Source: Boswellia sacra (lineage: Eukaryota; Streptophyta; Magnoliopsida; Sapindales; Burseraceae). Taken from it: DNA of 64,000 nucleotides. A model generated the notes under the pieces. The model had not been told where the DNA came from and searched no databases. It was given only the letters and a program-made list of their open reading frames with translations. How positions within the stretch are numbered: position 1 is the stretch's first letter; each line of letters begins with the position of its first letter. Location: contig SNVD02010473.1 in assembly GCA_013180625.2 (NCBI GenBank), forward strand, positions 1,736,001-1,800,000. The letters are read 5' to 3'. This document shows, one piece after another, positions 34,574-46,874 of the stretch. A program made the translations under genes and the position numbers.

Positions 34574-35586
34574 GTTTGGAATAGGGATGGCAAACCAACC
34601 CGGCCAGGGCCGGGGACCTGGAAAACCGGGTCATCCAGGGCCAGGGAATTACCTAAAAAATTGGGGTAATTCACCAAGGCCGGGGTAGAAATTTTCTGAC
34701 CGGTCGGGGCCGGGGTGAAGGTGCCGGGGACGGGAACCCGGGATTGAACCTGGGGTGCGTAATTAAATTAAAAAATTATATCAATTTAATCCATGAAATT
34801 TGTATTCTTAAATATAACCCCTTAAACAACATCATCTATTGTCTACAATTCGCTTGTCATTTGCTTCAACCTGTAAATACAAGGCCATTATAGTTAAATA
34901 TAATGCAAGAAGACAAAAAAGAAAGCTAAAACAAGCAACCTGACAAAACGCTCGACAAAACTGGACGAGCTCGATAGTGCTCGACACGACTTGACATGTA
35001 AGTGTCGAGTGTCGAATTCATCATCCGACATTCAATGTCTTCAAAAATAGACTGATATCGAGTGTCGATTGTGAATCCGACATGACTCGACATGTAAGTG
35101 TCGAGTGTCAGATGATGCATCATCACTCAACATGTAAGTGTCGAGTGTCGGATGATGAATCCGACACTCGATGTCTTCCAAAATAAACTGATATCGAGTA
35201 TCGACTGTGAATCTGACACGACTCGACATGTAAGTGTCGAGTGTCAGATTCATCATCCGACACTCGATGTCTTCGAAAATAGACTAATATCGAGTGTCGG
35301 TTATGAATCCGACACGACTCGACATGTAAGTGTCAAGTGTCGGATGATCGTGTCGAGCTCTATCGAGCGCATTGAGTTTTGCCAAGCGTTTTGGCAGCTT
35401 GTTTGTTTTAGCTTTGTTTTTTTGCAACCCGGGTTTTAATCTTGGGTTATTGGAAAACCTGAACCCGCCCGGGGTGCCCCGGCCCTGGCCCCGACCCCGA
35501 AAAAAAATTCTGTGAAATTTTTCGGGACCGGGTTTTGCAATTGATGGGGAACCCCAACCCCGGATTTTGCCATCACTAGTTTGGAA
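34574..35586. mobile_element. Non-autonomous hAT element, 997 bp, with perfect 8-bp target-site duplication
   Basis: GTTTGGAA occurs at 34574-34581 and again at 35579-35586. The element (34582-35578) starts TAGGGATGGCAAA and its complemented end starts TAGTGATGGCAAA. The subterminal 170-180 bp at each end are GC-rich (GGCCGGGG / CCCCGGCC). The centre carries five copies of ACATGTAAGTGTC(G/A)AGTGTC at 34994, 35090, 35130, 35226 and 35322, mostly 96 bp apart, interleaved with inverted CGACACTCGA units. No transposase frame. The exact duplication suggests the youngest insertion in this nest. Confidence 0.93.
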
Positions 35587-35942
35587 TTTGATTGAACAAT
35601 TCAAATAATGGATAGAACCAACTTCTAGGTTTGTCAATTTTTGGATTTTTTTTTAGTATGTTTAACTTTTTTTATTGCATACTACAAAATTATATATTAA
35701 AAAAATTTAGTTATAAACTTTAGAAAATGAGCATTTATGTGCAACCAAATACTAAATACAACAAGATGGAGCTGAAGGAGATAACTTGGATATGGTGATT
35801 TTTGTTTCATTTTTTTAATAATATAAATGGAACTGTAGGAGAGGAGATACAAGTAGCAAGTTTGATGACCACTCCTTAGAGCGATAAGCTCTCTTTTATT
35901 ATTAGTATTTTTTTATCTTGTTCTAATTTATATTATCTAAAT

Positions 35943-37295
35943 ATAATATTCTGATCCGCTTGTGGTGCTTTGCACTATGTATGGTACTTCGTGGTTCTCA
36001 TAAACCTTTAAGAGGTTTGCATGTGGCACTTTATATTATGTGTGACACTTTGTAGTCCTTATAAACCTTCAAGAGGTGGCACCCATATAGTCTCAAACGG
36101 TGGTCTCCATACATACCTTTGAGAGGTGGCCCTCATAAAGTCTCAAGAAATGTCTCCCATGTGTGTGCGAAGCCCAACATCCTGACTCACTGTCGAATAT
36201 TGTCTGCTGTGGACATATAGTCCATCATGGTTTTGCTGGACTTAGCAAACCAAAAGGCCTCTAACAACTTAAATAGATCACAGGTTATATAAGCTATTTA
36301 CATATTTTATTCTCAAACGATATAGGATGTTACATTCAGCCCCCCCTTTAGGAATCAAACGTCATTTGATTGGGCTTACATCCCCAGGGTGACATCCTAT
36401 ACTTCCGATTGGGTTAGGCTCTGATACCGTTTATAACATCCCAGCCTGTATGTGGCACTTTATGATCCCCATAAACCTCATCCTCCCTTAAGAATCAAGG
36501 CTCCTTGTTTGATTGGGCTTACATCCCCAGGTGACACCCATACTTCCGGTTAGGCTAGTCTCTGATACCATTTATAATATCCTCACCCGAATGTGGCACT
36601 TTGTAATCTCCATAAACCTTCAAAAGGTGACCCATACACAGTCTTAACATGTGGCCCTCATGCATGCCATCGAGAGGTGGGCCCTATAAAGTCTGAAAAA
36701 GTGTCTCACATGCATGCGCAAAGCCCAACAACCCAACTCACTTTTAGAAATTGTCCGCTTTGGACAAAGTCTGTCGTGGTTTTGCTTCAGACTTTGTAAC
36801 CCAAAAGGCCTCAAACAGCTTAAGGAACTTACGGGATATATAAGCTCTTTACATATTTTATTCCCAAGTGATGTGAGATGTTACATTCGCCCCTCTTAGG
36901 AATCAAGCGTCCTCGCTTGACACCCCATACTTCCAGTTGGACTAGACTCTGATACCATTTGTAATATCTCGGCCTGTATGTGACATTATGTACTATATGT
37001 GACATTTTGTGATCCCTATAAACTTTCAAGAGGTGACTCCCACACATCCTCAAACGATGACTCCTATGCGTGCCTTCGAGAGGTGACCCCCATAAAGTCT
37101 CAAGAGATGGCTCCAATGTGTGGGCAAAGCCCAAAACTCTTGCCCACTGTTGAATATTGTCTGTTTTGGACATATAGTTTATCACGATTTTGCTTCGGGC
37201 TTTGCAACCCAAAATGCCTCCAACAGCTTTAAGAGCTCATGGAGTATATAAGCTTTTTACATATTTTATTCCTAAGCGATGTGGGATATTTTACT
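35943..37295 (-). mobile_element. Tandem TRIM array: four LTR units separated by three short internal regions
   Basis: LTR-like units of about 320-390 bp (35943-36334, 36571-36885, 36960-37295) begin T(A/G)TAATATC and end GATGT(G/T)xGATGTTACA. A heavily deleted unit lies at about 36433-36478. The internals end in GGCTCTGATACCGT (36418), TCTGATACCA (36561) and CTCTGATACCATT (36948). These are the complement of TGGTATCAGAGC, the initiator-tRNA-Met primer-binding site, so the array reads on the minus strand. Internals are only about 75-95 bp, so none can encode protein. Sharing of LTRs between neighbours indicates recombinational tandem growth. Confidence 0.75.
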
Positions 37296-37554
37296 AAAAG
37301 TTTATTTCTATAAATATTTGCTTGCAGATAAATTTTTGTGGCCGCTATCACATGTCCTTCACCTATTATTTATTGATTTTAATTTTTATCCACTCCCCAC
37401 ATTGTCTAATGTCCATATTACCCTTCCATCGTTTTGTTAAACCAAACGAACGTTAAAATTAGGGATAGAGGTGTCAATTTATATTTTAACTATCCTTCAT
37501 TGACAGTTTTCCCAAATCTCAAGGGTGTCTAGAGACTTCACCCTTTCCTTTTCC

Positions 37555-39800
37555 CTTCATTTAGAAGCACTGATACGTCGATTTTATATTTCTCATCCAT
37601 GTCTAGTCTTGATCTGACTGATAGGGGTGGCAGGCTACCTTTTGTTGCCAGGTATTGCAACTCTTCACAAAAGTCCAATAATAAAAGTAAAAGGATCAAA
37701 ATCTTCAATCTTAATCCTAATCTTGATGTGAGTCAATATCCAAAACCCAAGAAAGGAAAGAAAAACACATAATGTGCAACTGCATATTCTTTTTTTTTTT
37801 TTTAATCCACGGAGATTCGTGTTATAGAGCAAACCATCCTTATGATCAAATTAGTTCTTCAAAAAAATTTAAAATTGAATATAATTATTGTAAGATTAAA
37901 ATTATATAAAATTTTTTGTTGATATAATCTAGCAAGCTAATCAAACATGAATAAAATTTTGTTTGATTTGTTAAATTATGAAAAGCATGATGAATGACGG
38001 GGCCTGCTGCCTTAATTTCAATTAATCGGAGGTTTGAGAGACGAAGAGAATTAACAAGTCGGAACGCGCGTAGGCGGTAATTGGTGAGAGAGTGATGGAA
38101 ACAAGTGGCAGTGAATGGCGGGCCAGCAATCATAGCTACGGACACCGGAAGGTTTGTTTCTAAATGAGGACCAAAAAAAAGTACTCAATTGACACGATTA
38201 GAAATGATTCGATTTTTTGCTATATTCGTCTTCACGTGTGGCTTTCTAATTCTTTCCACTTTCCTTTCATGGAAAGTCCTACACTCGATTCCGTTCTCGA
38301 GTGTATCATTCGCCGTCTTTAGCTTTTCTTGTACCGATTAAACCCATTTTTCTTGTACTTCGCCACCACGCATTATCTTTATAATAATCTAAAAATCTGT
38401 ACTTTTCTTTTATATCGCCCTTCTCTTGAGATGGCATTAAAGACCGGAAATAAAAAAAAAAAAAAAACCATCGGTGTTTGTTAACCTTTAAATTCTTTTA
38501 TGATGTAATCCACACTTTCACTCTAAAAACTAATAAATAAACTTAGTTCCAAATGTGGTGTATTAAAAATACAATAATTAGACTTGCAAAGTTATTTTTT
38601 CTTTACTTTTAAGATAAAACTATTGCTACATATATTTCTTTTGATAGTTTAAATGTATATTTTTATTGATCGCATGATTGAATTTTCTAATAAATATTAT
38701 AAAAAGGACTTGTAACTAATTTTTTTTGTGAAGTAGAGACTATAATAGGCTTAATAAATAACTATTAAAAATTAAATAGGATAATATGAGTATAAGATGA
38801 GAAACTCTTGTCACTATGAAAAAAATTAAATGGTTATGATATATATTGATCATTTTTTGATACTAAACAGAATTTGAAACTTAATTGCTTATAGCATAAG
38901 ACGAATTGTTTGTTGAATTCATCATTTTGATAAAACATAAATATAAAGAAATAATTACACTATGATACATTAGTTAAAATATTAAGTTATGAGATTTCAT
39001 CTATTAATGAAATATTTAATATTTCTTGAGAAACATTAATTTTACTAAAATATATAGCCTGGATTAAAATAAAATAATTATTTAAATTTTTATAAAGACC
39101 TTAAACTTTCTAATTCTCAATATTTATAAAGTTTAATTTAACAAATATATAAATCAAGAAGAATGATAAATAAGAAAATATGTATACATCATAGGGATAC
39201 CTTTGAAAGAAAAAATATTTTGAATCATTTAGACATTTGTATTCAAATAAATGTTAAAAAATTACGTTTTTCTTATCCAAATAAAAATGTATGATTAAAA
39301 TAATGATAAGTTAAAAAACAAATGACCTAGAATATTTAAATAATGGGCAATCAAATGTGCTCTAATAACACATATTAATCCCTAAAAAATTATATAAATT
39401 ATTTTGTAAATTATGTAAATTCTCTTGAAGATGATTAAAAAATCATTACATGCATAAATTTTAAATGAATTTACATAATCTTCAAGAACTTAACATGTAC
39501 TCTTAAAACACAAGTTAAGACTACTTTAAAAAATTGGCAACGAGTCATATTTAGATTTCACACACCCGATGACAGTTACCCAAAATGTCAAATCACAATA
39601 TTTATTACAAAATTAATTTGATGTTACCTACCACAGGATGGTATTCCATTCTTGAATGCATCATTTGACCTCTCTTCTCTAAGTTAAGATACATCTTTAC
39701 TAAGATTAATTTACAATCACAATATATGATAAATAATAATTATGATAGGTAATTATGTGGTAGTTTTAAATAATTCATATCAATTTAAGGAGTAAAAAAA
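37555..39800. repeat. Paralogous segment B, right part
   Basis: Resumes collinearity with segment A (29100 onward) after the 3.9-kb insertion and runs through the conserved small ORF, the GGTTTGTTTCTAAAT block and several AT-rich blocks to about 39800. Confidence 0.7.
37599..37772 (+). CDS. Conserved short ORF, copy B (unrecognised, 57 codons)
   Basis: MSSLDLTDRGGRLPFVARYC start, central SNNKSKR, then NLDVSQYPKPKKGKKNT and TAA. It shares the start context, the SNNKSK core and the LDVSQ.PKPK tail with copy C. Compared with A and C, every length change is three or a multiple of three. The product would be a small basic soluble protein with no visible targeting signal. Function unknown. Confidence 0.4.
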   Translation: MSSLDLTDRGGRLPFVARYCNSSQKSNNKSKRIKIFNLNPNLDVSQYPKPKKGKKNT

Positions 39801-41997
39801 AAAAAAAAAAGAGAGAGATTGACGTTGACAAAATGTAATATTATTGCATATTATAGAATGATAGACTTCAGATACTTAGAGTTTTGGGCAAAGTTCTTAG
39901 GATTCCAATTTTCCAACATGATATCTCATATACAAAATCAATGATGTTGGAAGACCTTTCGTGGAGAATATGTGGACCATCTTTTTCCATTTAGGGTTAT
40001 GGTCTTGAAGCCTTTTGGTCCAAAACGGTTTTGTTAGTTTTTTTTTCAATAGTACTAGACTTACAATTTAAAGAAAACAAAAAGTCTACCATCTATGGTA
40101 ATCTACATGACAAAAATTCACTGGAAGAGAAAAAATAAAAATAAATGAGGAAAGTTACATCTCTAGTAGGATTTTGCTACTTAAGCTACCATATCAAGTT
40201 GTAGAGTTTGGATTTTATTTGAGTTGTACGTCTAGCATTATTCAATTTTTTTTAACATTATTATTTTTCATTTAAAAAAAGCATACTTTCTTATTTCACT
40301 ACTTTTTATTAATTTTTATTAAATATATAAAAGTGCCTTTAAGATGTTGAATCATGTTTGTAATAATGAATATTGTTAAGAAAAAAAATCTTACAAATTA
40401 TAGTTCTAATTAAAAGTCTTATGTAGGATAAATACTCCTAATTAGATCGCTCCATTTAGTAATGTAACATTTGGGGTAATGCTACAATACACCCGGTGCA
40501 TTTCATGCCTTCGGGATTTTTTACCTAAAGTTCGAGATTTTTTAAATAAAGTTCTGGAAAATACATACAAAAATATTTGAGTTTGAAAATTTTGCTAACA
40601 TCAATGACCAAGTGGTTAAAAAAAAAAAATCTAATCCATAACAAAATTTATGGATAAAATTGAAACTTCATACTTATGATTGATTTGCAATACTAATTAA
40701 TTCACATTTAGTACAAAAATTGTCATGAATTTCGAACCATATGTAGATTGTCTTTTTGAAATTGAATTATATGAAAAGTCATACTTAATATCTAAAATTT
40801 AGATTTGGATTAACAAATCAAATCTAACTTATTACGAAATTACATGATAAGCTGTTATAGCGTCTTATTGGTTGGATAGGTTCATAATTCTAAAAATAAA
40901 AACATTGATATTAAATTTACAAGATATTTATATAAATTAATGTGTTTTAAGATAAATGGAAGAGTGCATTTAAAAAATACACTCACATAATGATTAGTGA
41001 TAATATGTCAATAAATTAATAATACCACATGATTTATATACAAAATTTTGTATATAGAATTTGTAAGCGTAGTATCATTCAAATAAAAAAAATAAAACCC
41101 TTAATTCTTCAAACTAAGGTAAGTGTCGATTGGGCATTATAACATACTATTATTAGGATTTGTGAATGCATTACCCAGAGACAAAGTTTGAAAAATTTCA
41201 ACCAAACACTTAACAACCCCTCTACCTTCCTAACTCGCACCACCCCGATTAACTAAATCCATTAATTACCGTTAGTGTTTTTGAAATTTAGAACACAATC
41301 ACCTTTACAACCCTGGTTTACCCTTTCACCCCATTATATCAATTTTAAACAATTAAAATTCCGCTAATTTTGAAGTTTTGGGTGTTTTATAGTTCATCGC
41401 GTTGCATCATTGGTGGTGGTATTCCATTAATAAAGTGATTTGTGAGGCAAAATTTTGCACTCTAGGAGTAGCAGTTGTGATCATATATTGCACGTATAAA
41501 TAATAATCAGATATCTTCCATGTTCACTTTCCACCATGCGGATGAGCATTAATTCCCATGTCCTACGTTCCTACCTAACCAATGGCTAAACTACATACCC
41601 GCTACTAATATTTGATGGGAATATTTATACTAATACCGCTGAAGTTAAGAAAAAAAAATCATCTCTAATCCTTTATCTTGAGCATTTGGGGTAATTTTAA
41701 CTTAGGATATATACATATTATCTAAAATATTATGTATTTTCATTAAAATAATCATTAAAGTGTCTTAAATTAACAATAATAAAATACATAAGTTTCTAGG
41801 ACTTTAAAATGTATTCTTGAGACACACGATAGCATACTTAATGGAGTTTAATTAATTTTAAGGATATTAAAAGAAACTCATATAAACATATATTCTATAT
41901 ATTTATAATTGCCACGTTATAAAGAAGAATCATTCTCTAAATTTTATACTAACAACGTAGCTTGCACATATAGAATTAATTTGATGAGAAAATAGGC
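39800..41997. other. AT-rich intergenic stretch
   Basis: No gene recognised. Contains one copy of the 46.1-kb MITE family (40043-40237). Another MITE-like edge lies near 41050-41080 (TTGTAAGCGTAGTATCATTC). Confidence 0.4.
40043..40237. mobile_element. MITE, same family as 46072-46243
   Basis: Left end CTAGACTTACAATTTAAAG, complemented right end CTAGACGTACAACTCAAAT. The interior shares AGGAAAGTTACATCTCTA and ACCATATCAAGTTGTAGAGTTTG (cf. GCCACATCAAGTTGTAGAGTTTG) with the copy at 46072-46243. No clear site duplication. Confidence 0.6.
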
Positions 41998-42365
41998 TTA
42001 CTTGCAATTTTTCACTTGAGGTATTGATTAAAAAAACCTTCCTTGTAATTTCAGAAATTCTAAATTACCCCCTTAATTGAAACTCTATCCGATGATTTTA
42101 ATTCTTAGAGGGTAAAATGGTAACAATAGTTATATTAATTTGACACCTCAGCAATTATGATTTAAAAATTAAATTAATATTAATAATAATTTAATCAATA
42201 TAATTTAGCTAATATATTTAAAAGCATTATATTCAAATCACATTGGTTTTTGTTTGCTTTTTATCTTTTCTAAAAAAATTATTGAAACTTCATCGTTGTG
42301 GGATTTGAATCAATTGACTGGTTATGGATTTGAATTGATGCTTATGCTGGTGATTTATGACCTGC

Positions 42366-44421
42366 CTTGCATATAGGGTTGGAACCGGTTCTATGCGGGT
42401 ACGGGGCGGCCGGTATCCAGCCCCGCCCCGTTGACCCTTTTTTTTGCTCCGCCCCGCCCCTTTGCCCCTTTGCCCCTTTGCGGGGCGGGGCGGGGCAAAA
42501 AAAATTTTAGTAGATCCAGATCCGCCTCGCCCCGCCACTGTTTATATTTTTACAATCACACCCCTATAATCTTTATATTTTTCAACTTTATCCCTTATAA
42601 TATTTATATCTTTGCAAATAACGCCCTTATCAATTTCTAATCATACCATTTATAACTATGATCATTTTTCAACAATCATAAAAATAATAAATCTTCAAAC
42701 TAAAATCAAAATAGTTGTATATTATCATTTGATTTTATTAGTAAAAATGTTACATATTCCATTAGAAATAATGTTAAAAGTTTATTATTGCTTGTAAACT
42801 AGTTAATTGATAATTTTTAAATAGTTGATAATACAATGAAATAATTTTTTAATGACATGTTCATTTAATTTCAATTTAATAATAGTAATAATATGATTGG
42901 TATATACCAAATAATTAATATTATAAATATTTATGAAATACTAATAATTTAATTAACTAATTTAAATTACGATAAATCATATATTTAAAGTTATAAGATT
43001 ATTTTTATCATATTTCTATTTACATATTTAGAAAATAATATATTGATTATATTAAACATATACATTTTTAAAATAATATTTTTAATATTACAATAATTTA
43101 AATAGTACTTAGTAATCTATATCAAGATTGTATATGTTACACAAATTTAATTACTATAAAATATAAATATTTACTTACCATTTGATTTTATTAGTAATAA
43201 TGTTACATGCTTTATTAGAAATAATGTTAAAAATGTATTATTCTTGTAAACTAGTTAATTAACACTTTTTCAATAGTATGTTAATTTAATTTCAATCTAA
43301 TAATAGTAATAATATGATTTGTATATACTAATTAATTAACATTATATGTATTTATGAAACATTAATAATTAAAGTAATTAATTTATTTAAGAATTTACGA
43401 TAAATCATATATTTAAGATTATAAGATTATTTTTATCCTATTTTTATTTACATATTTGGGAAATAATATATTGATTATATTAAAGATATATATTTTTAAA
43501 ATAATCATGTTAATATTGCAATAATTTAATTAGTACTTAGTAATCTATATCAAGATTGTATATATTATAAAATTTAATTATTATAAAATATAAATATTTA
43601 ATTATCATTAATTGTCATTTAATTATATTAGTAATAATGTTACATACTTTATTAGAAATAATGTTAAAAGTGTATTATTGCTTATAAATTATTTAATTGA
43701 CAATTTTTTAAATAGTTGATAATACAATTAAATAAATTTTTAGTAACATGTTGATTTAATTTCAATCTAATAATCGCAATAATATTATTGGCATATACCA
43801 AATAATTAACATTATATATTTATGAAACATTAATAATTTAATTAATTAATTTAAATTACAATAAATCATATATTTAAGGTTTTAAGATTTTTTTATCATA
43901 TTTCTATTTACATATTTAAAAAATAATATACTGATTATATTATAGATATATATTTTAAAAATAATCTTGTTAATATTGTAATAATTTAATTAGTACTTAA
44001 TAATCTATATCAAGATTGTATATATTATACAAATTCAATTATTATAAAATACAAATATTTTATTTTTTCATTATAATATGAAGAAATTGATGTTAATATA
44101 CTAAAAGATATTAATTATTAATTAAAATGTCATTTTTATTAAAGTATTTGCATTATTTGTAAAATTATTAAGAATTTATATATATGAAAAGTTTAACAAA
44201 TATAACCTAAAAAATTACATAACAGTCCTAAACTTTAAAAATTTTATAAATATATCCCTAATCTTGCGGGGCGGGGCGGGTCTACGGGTCCAAATGGCTA
44301 GACCCGGCCCCGGACCCACCCCGGTCGGGGCAGAAATTTTCTGCCCCAGACCCGACCCGTTGGACCGGGTTCGGCCGGGTCCGCGGTGGGTCCGGGGCAA
44401 ATGCCCAACCTTACTCGCATA
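42366..44421. mobile_element. Non-autonomous hAT element, 2.04 kb, with 450-bp internal tandem repeats
   Basis: Flanked by CTTGCATA (42366-42373) and CTCGCATA (44414-44421), an 8-bp duplication with one mismatch. The element (42374-44413) starts TAGGGTTGG and its complemented end starts TAAGGTTGG. Both ends carry very GC-rich arms: GGGGCGGGGCGGGGC near 42482, and GGGGCGGGGCGGG near 44267. The centre is extremely AT-rich and consists of three tandem units starting at 42726, 43179 and 43616 (periods 453 and 437 bp), each opening with CATTT(G/A)ATT.TATTAGTAA. No transposase. Confidence 0.85.
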
Positions 44422-44581
44422 GAGGTGGTGCGATTTTCTAGCGTGGGGGTTGTCTACGGTTTGTATGTTAGTTTGTGGATGTAGCTATGCGTTTTTTTAA
44501 TTTATGTGTAGGTGTAATGGTTATGCGGTTATGATAGTGTTTTTGTGAAGGTTCTGTGTGTTGGTGTCACTATCTTCTCGG
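44422..44581. other. Spacer containing the left copy of a ~95-bp sequence repeated after segment C
   Basis: 44490-44580 (GCGTTTTTTTAATTTATGTG, then GGTTATGCGGTTATGATAGTG and AAGGTTCTGTGTGTTGG) reappears at 47285-47370. The two copies bracket the TRIM at 44582-44990 and segment C. Confidence 0.6.
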
Positions 44582-44990
44582 TGTTACGATCTTACATTGA
44601 CTAAGTATGGACTAGCGGATAACTTATAAGCTTATAGACTCCCTCTCTTTATAAATCGATTTAAGGGAGAAAACTATCTATAGGTTTGTAATATTTAGTA
44701 TCAAAGTTAGCCCCAGTGGGCCCCACATTATAGAAGATTGTGAACTGAAAATGTTAGAGTGGGCCATCGTGGACGTCAGTGTCAGAAGTGTGGTGGTACG
44801 TTAAGATCTCATATTGATTAAGTATGAGATTAGTGGGTGGCTTAAAAGTTTATGGGCTTTCTCCTCTTACAAACTAATTTTAAAAGTGAGTTATACCTAT
44901 GAGTTTGTAACATTTGGTACAATAGCTCGCCCCAATCTGGCTTCACATCTCATCAAATTGGCTAGCGTTATGCGGGCCCCTATGTTGCAT
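44582..44990 (+). mobile_element. TRIM-type miniature LTR element (two LTRs plus start of a further internal)
   Basis: LTR1 at about 44582-44692 (TGTTACGATCTTACATTGAC to GGTTTGTAATA) and LTR2 at about 44799-44912 (CGTTAAGATCTCATATTGAT to GAGTTTGTAACA) are similar throughout. LTR1 is followed by TTTAGTATCAAAGTTAGCCCC and LTR2 by TTTGGTACAATAGCTCGCCCC. Both are decayed TTGGTATCAGAGC-type tRNA-Met primer sites. The second primer site after LTR2 implies a former tandem array whose third LTR is gone. Confidence 0.6.
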
Positions 44991-46071
44991 AAAATTTTTG
45001 AAGTCTGTAGTCGCAAAATCCTGCGTATAGACCCAATTTTGTAATGTGCACAAATATGTGAGGAGGGGGGTTGAGTAAAAAACAAATATTGATAGGGATT
45101 GGCTTATTACGATGTCAAAATCATATCACTATAAATATATAACATGTTGAAATTATGATGAAGAAACTAAAATATCTTGAACTTGATCTTACAAGGTATC
45201 TATGAAAATCTTTTTTTTAATCTAATTGACAAGTGGCAAGAGGAAGTGGTGTTAGGGGTATAAACTAATCCATTGATCAAGTGAGACTAAAATTTGTTTA
45301 CCGAATGAATGAAAACAAATGGATTGTATTTAGATTATGAAGAAAACAAACTTATTTCTCATATAATTAGAGTTATTATTTCTATGCTAGGAAGTTATTA
45401 TTTCTTCTAGTAGACGAACTTTTTTATACTTCATTTTTTTTAATCTCTCTCTCAAAATTATGGAGTTTTTTAGATAGAAATGAGTGGGTGTGTCAATATG
45501 ATTTCTTAAATTCTTCTATTCCATTAATGTTAAAAAACATAAACACAAATACTAGTTTTTGTATTAAGAAACTAGTCTCTCATGTTATTCAAAAGTAATT
45601 AAGGAATATATATGCTTGCATAGAAAATAGAGAGCTTTTTTAAAAAAAAAAAAATAGCAAAGCACTTTAGGCTACTTAGCAAAATTGAATCAATTTGCAG
45701 GTTGTCTTTTAACAACTAAAATTACAAATGTTGTATTTTTTTATAGGGTATAAAGGGAGAAGAAATCTTCTTTAAATATTTATGTTTTTATCCTCCTTAA
45801 ACTAAGAGATGTGGGTTTTTTAGCTAATAGATGGGATATAATAGCATTAGTAGTGTACAAAAATGCGAGAAGGGGGAATTTGAGGTTATAAGTAACCAAA
45901 ATTTTGGGAACGGCTAACGACATAATGGATGTCAAAAAAATCATACAACCATTTATAAATCTAACGTTAAACATTATGGGTCCTCTTGGTGCCTCTTATA
46001 GTTAAATTTATTAGGTTTGGATTAGATAGTATGAGATAAGATTGGATACGATATATATTATTAGTAATATT

Positions 46072-46243
46072 GGACTTATAACTTTCATACAATTCAAACT
46101 TTACAATGCAGTCTACATGATAAAATCTTATTAGAGATGTAACTTTCCTCACTCGTTTTTATTTTGTCATATTCTAGTGAATTTTTATTATATAGACTGC
46201 CACATCAAGTTGTAGAGTTTGAATTGTATGAAGGTTGTAAGTT
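46072..46243. mobile_element. MITE inserted in segment C
   Basis: Absent at the homologous place in segment A (near 28520). The left end ACTTATAACTTTCATACAAT and the complemented right end ACTTACAACCTTCATACAAT continue as long inverted repeats (TTCAAACT.TACAA). AATATTG occurs on both sides (seven of eight flanking bases match), suggesting an 8-bp target duplication. Confidence 0.65.
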
Positions 46244-46874
46244 TAGCAATATTGTATTACTATATTGTGTTTGATACAATATTGTATAAAATATAAAAGA
46301 GAATTATAATATGAAAATTTGAATTTTTTTCCTAATTGATTTAAATTAATGTATATCGATAAATTTAAAATAAATATAAATATAAATACTAATTAAAATT
46401 ATTTTTAAATTAAAAAATATTGAATTATTAAATATATATTATTTATTTAAATATTTGAAAATTATTTATTAATCATACAAATATTTAATTTTTTAATTTG
46501 TATATTTTTTAATATTTATTAATAAAAATTAAGTAAAAAACTGCTTATATAGTGTTAATCTACGGGAGCCTAGGTATATGTTTGCAAAATCTTATATGCT
46601 ACAGTACCTACTATAATACCCTTTCTTTGCTTTCCAATCCAGCTCAAAGGGTGCCCAAACACAGCTGCTTGGTGCTATCCTTTACTAACCGGCGTGACAA
46701 ACTGGCCCTAATGATAGAATGATTGAGACACCCTTGAACGTGAAGGTACGTATAAAACTTTCTCTCTTTCTGATATTCAATTATTAATGCGTCCAAATTT
46801 AGTTGGGATTTCTTTTTATTTAGAAACACCGGCATTTTACTTTCACTCGTCCGTTCAATCTATATTTCTCATCC

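Larger units (their letters stand above)
33640..37539. mobile_element. 3.9-kb TIR element splitting segment B (Mutator-like, non-autonomous, host to nested elements)
   Basis: The left terminal repeat (33640-33715) AAGTCCATAAACACCCTTGA and the complemented right repeat (37462-37538) AAGTCTCTAGACACCCTTGA stay alignable for about 76 bp, including TTTGGGAAAA and ATATAAA(C/T)TGACAC(A/C)TC. Segments A and C show the uninterrupted site (GGATT..CTTTTxATTTAGAA). The right flank repeats the TTTCCTTTT part of that site, consistent with a 9-bp duplication of poor quality on the left. No transposase is visible. Inside are an hAT element (34582-35578) and a TRIM array (35943-37295). Confidence 0.65.

Noticed and set aside
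34994..35345. CRISPR-like regular spacing of short repeats
   Set aside because: Plant transposon interior; repeats grade into each other and spacers are themselves repeats.
35152..35637. Frames translating the TGTCGAGTGTC array
   Set aside because: Repeat-derived and confined to a non-autonomous hAT element.
42290..42640. Gly/Arg/Pro-rich frames at the hAT element's left arm
   Set aside because: Created by GGGGCGGGGC repeats on both strands.
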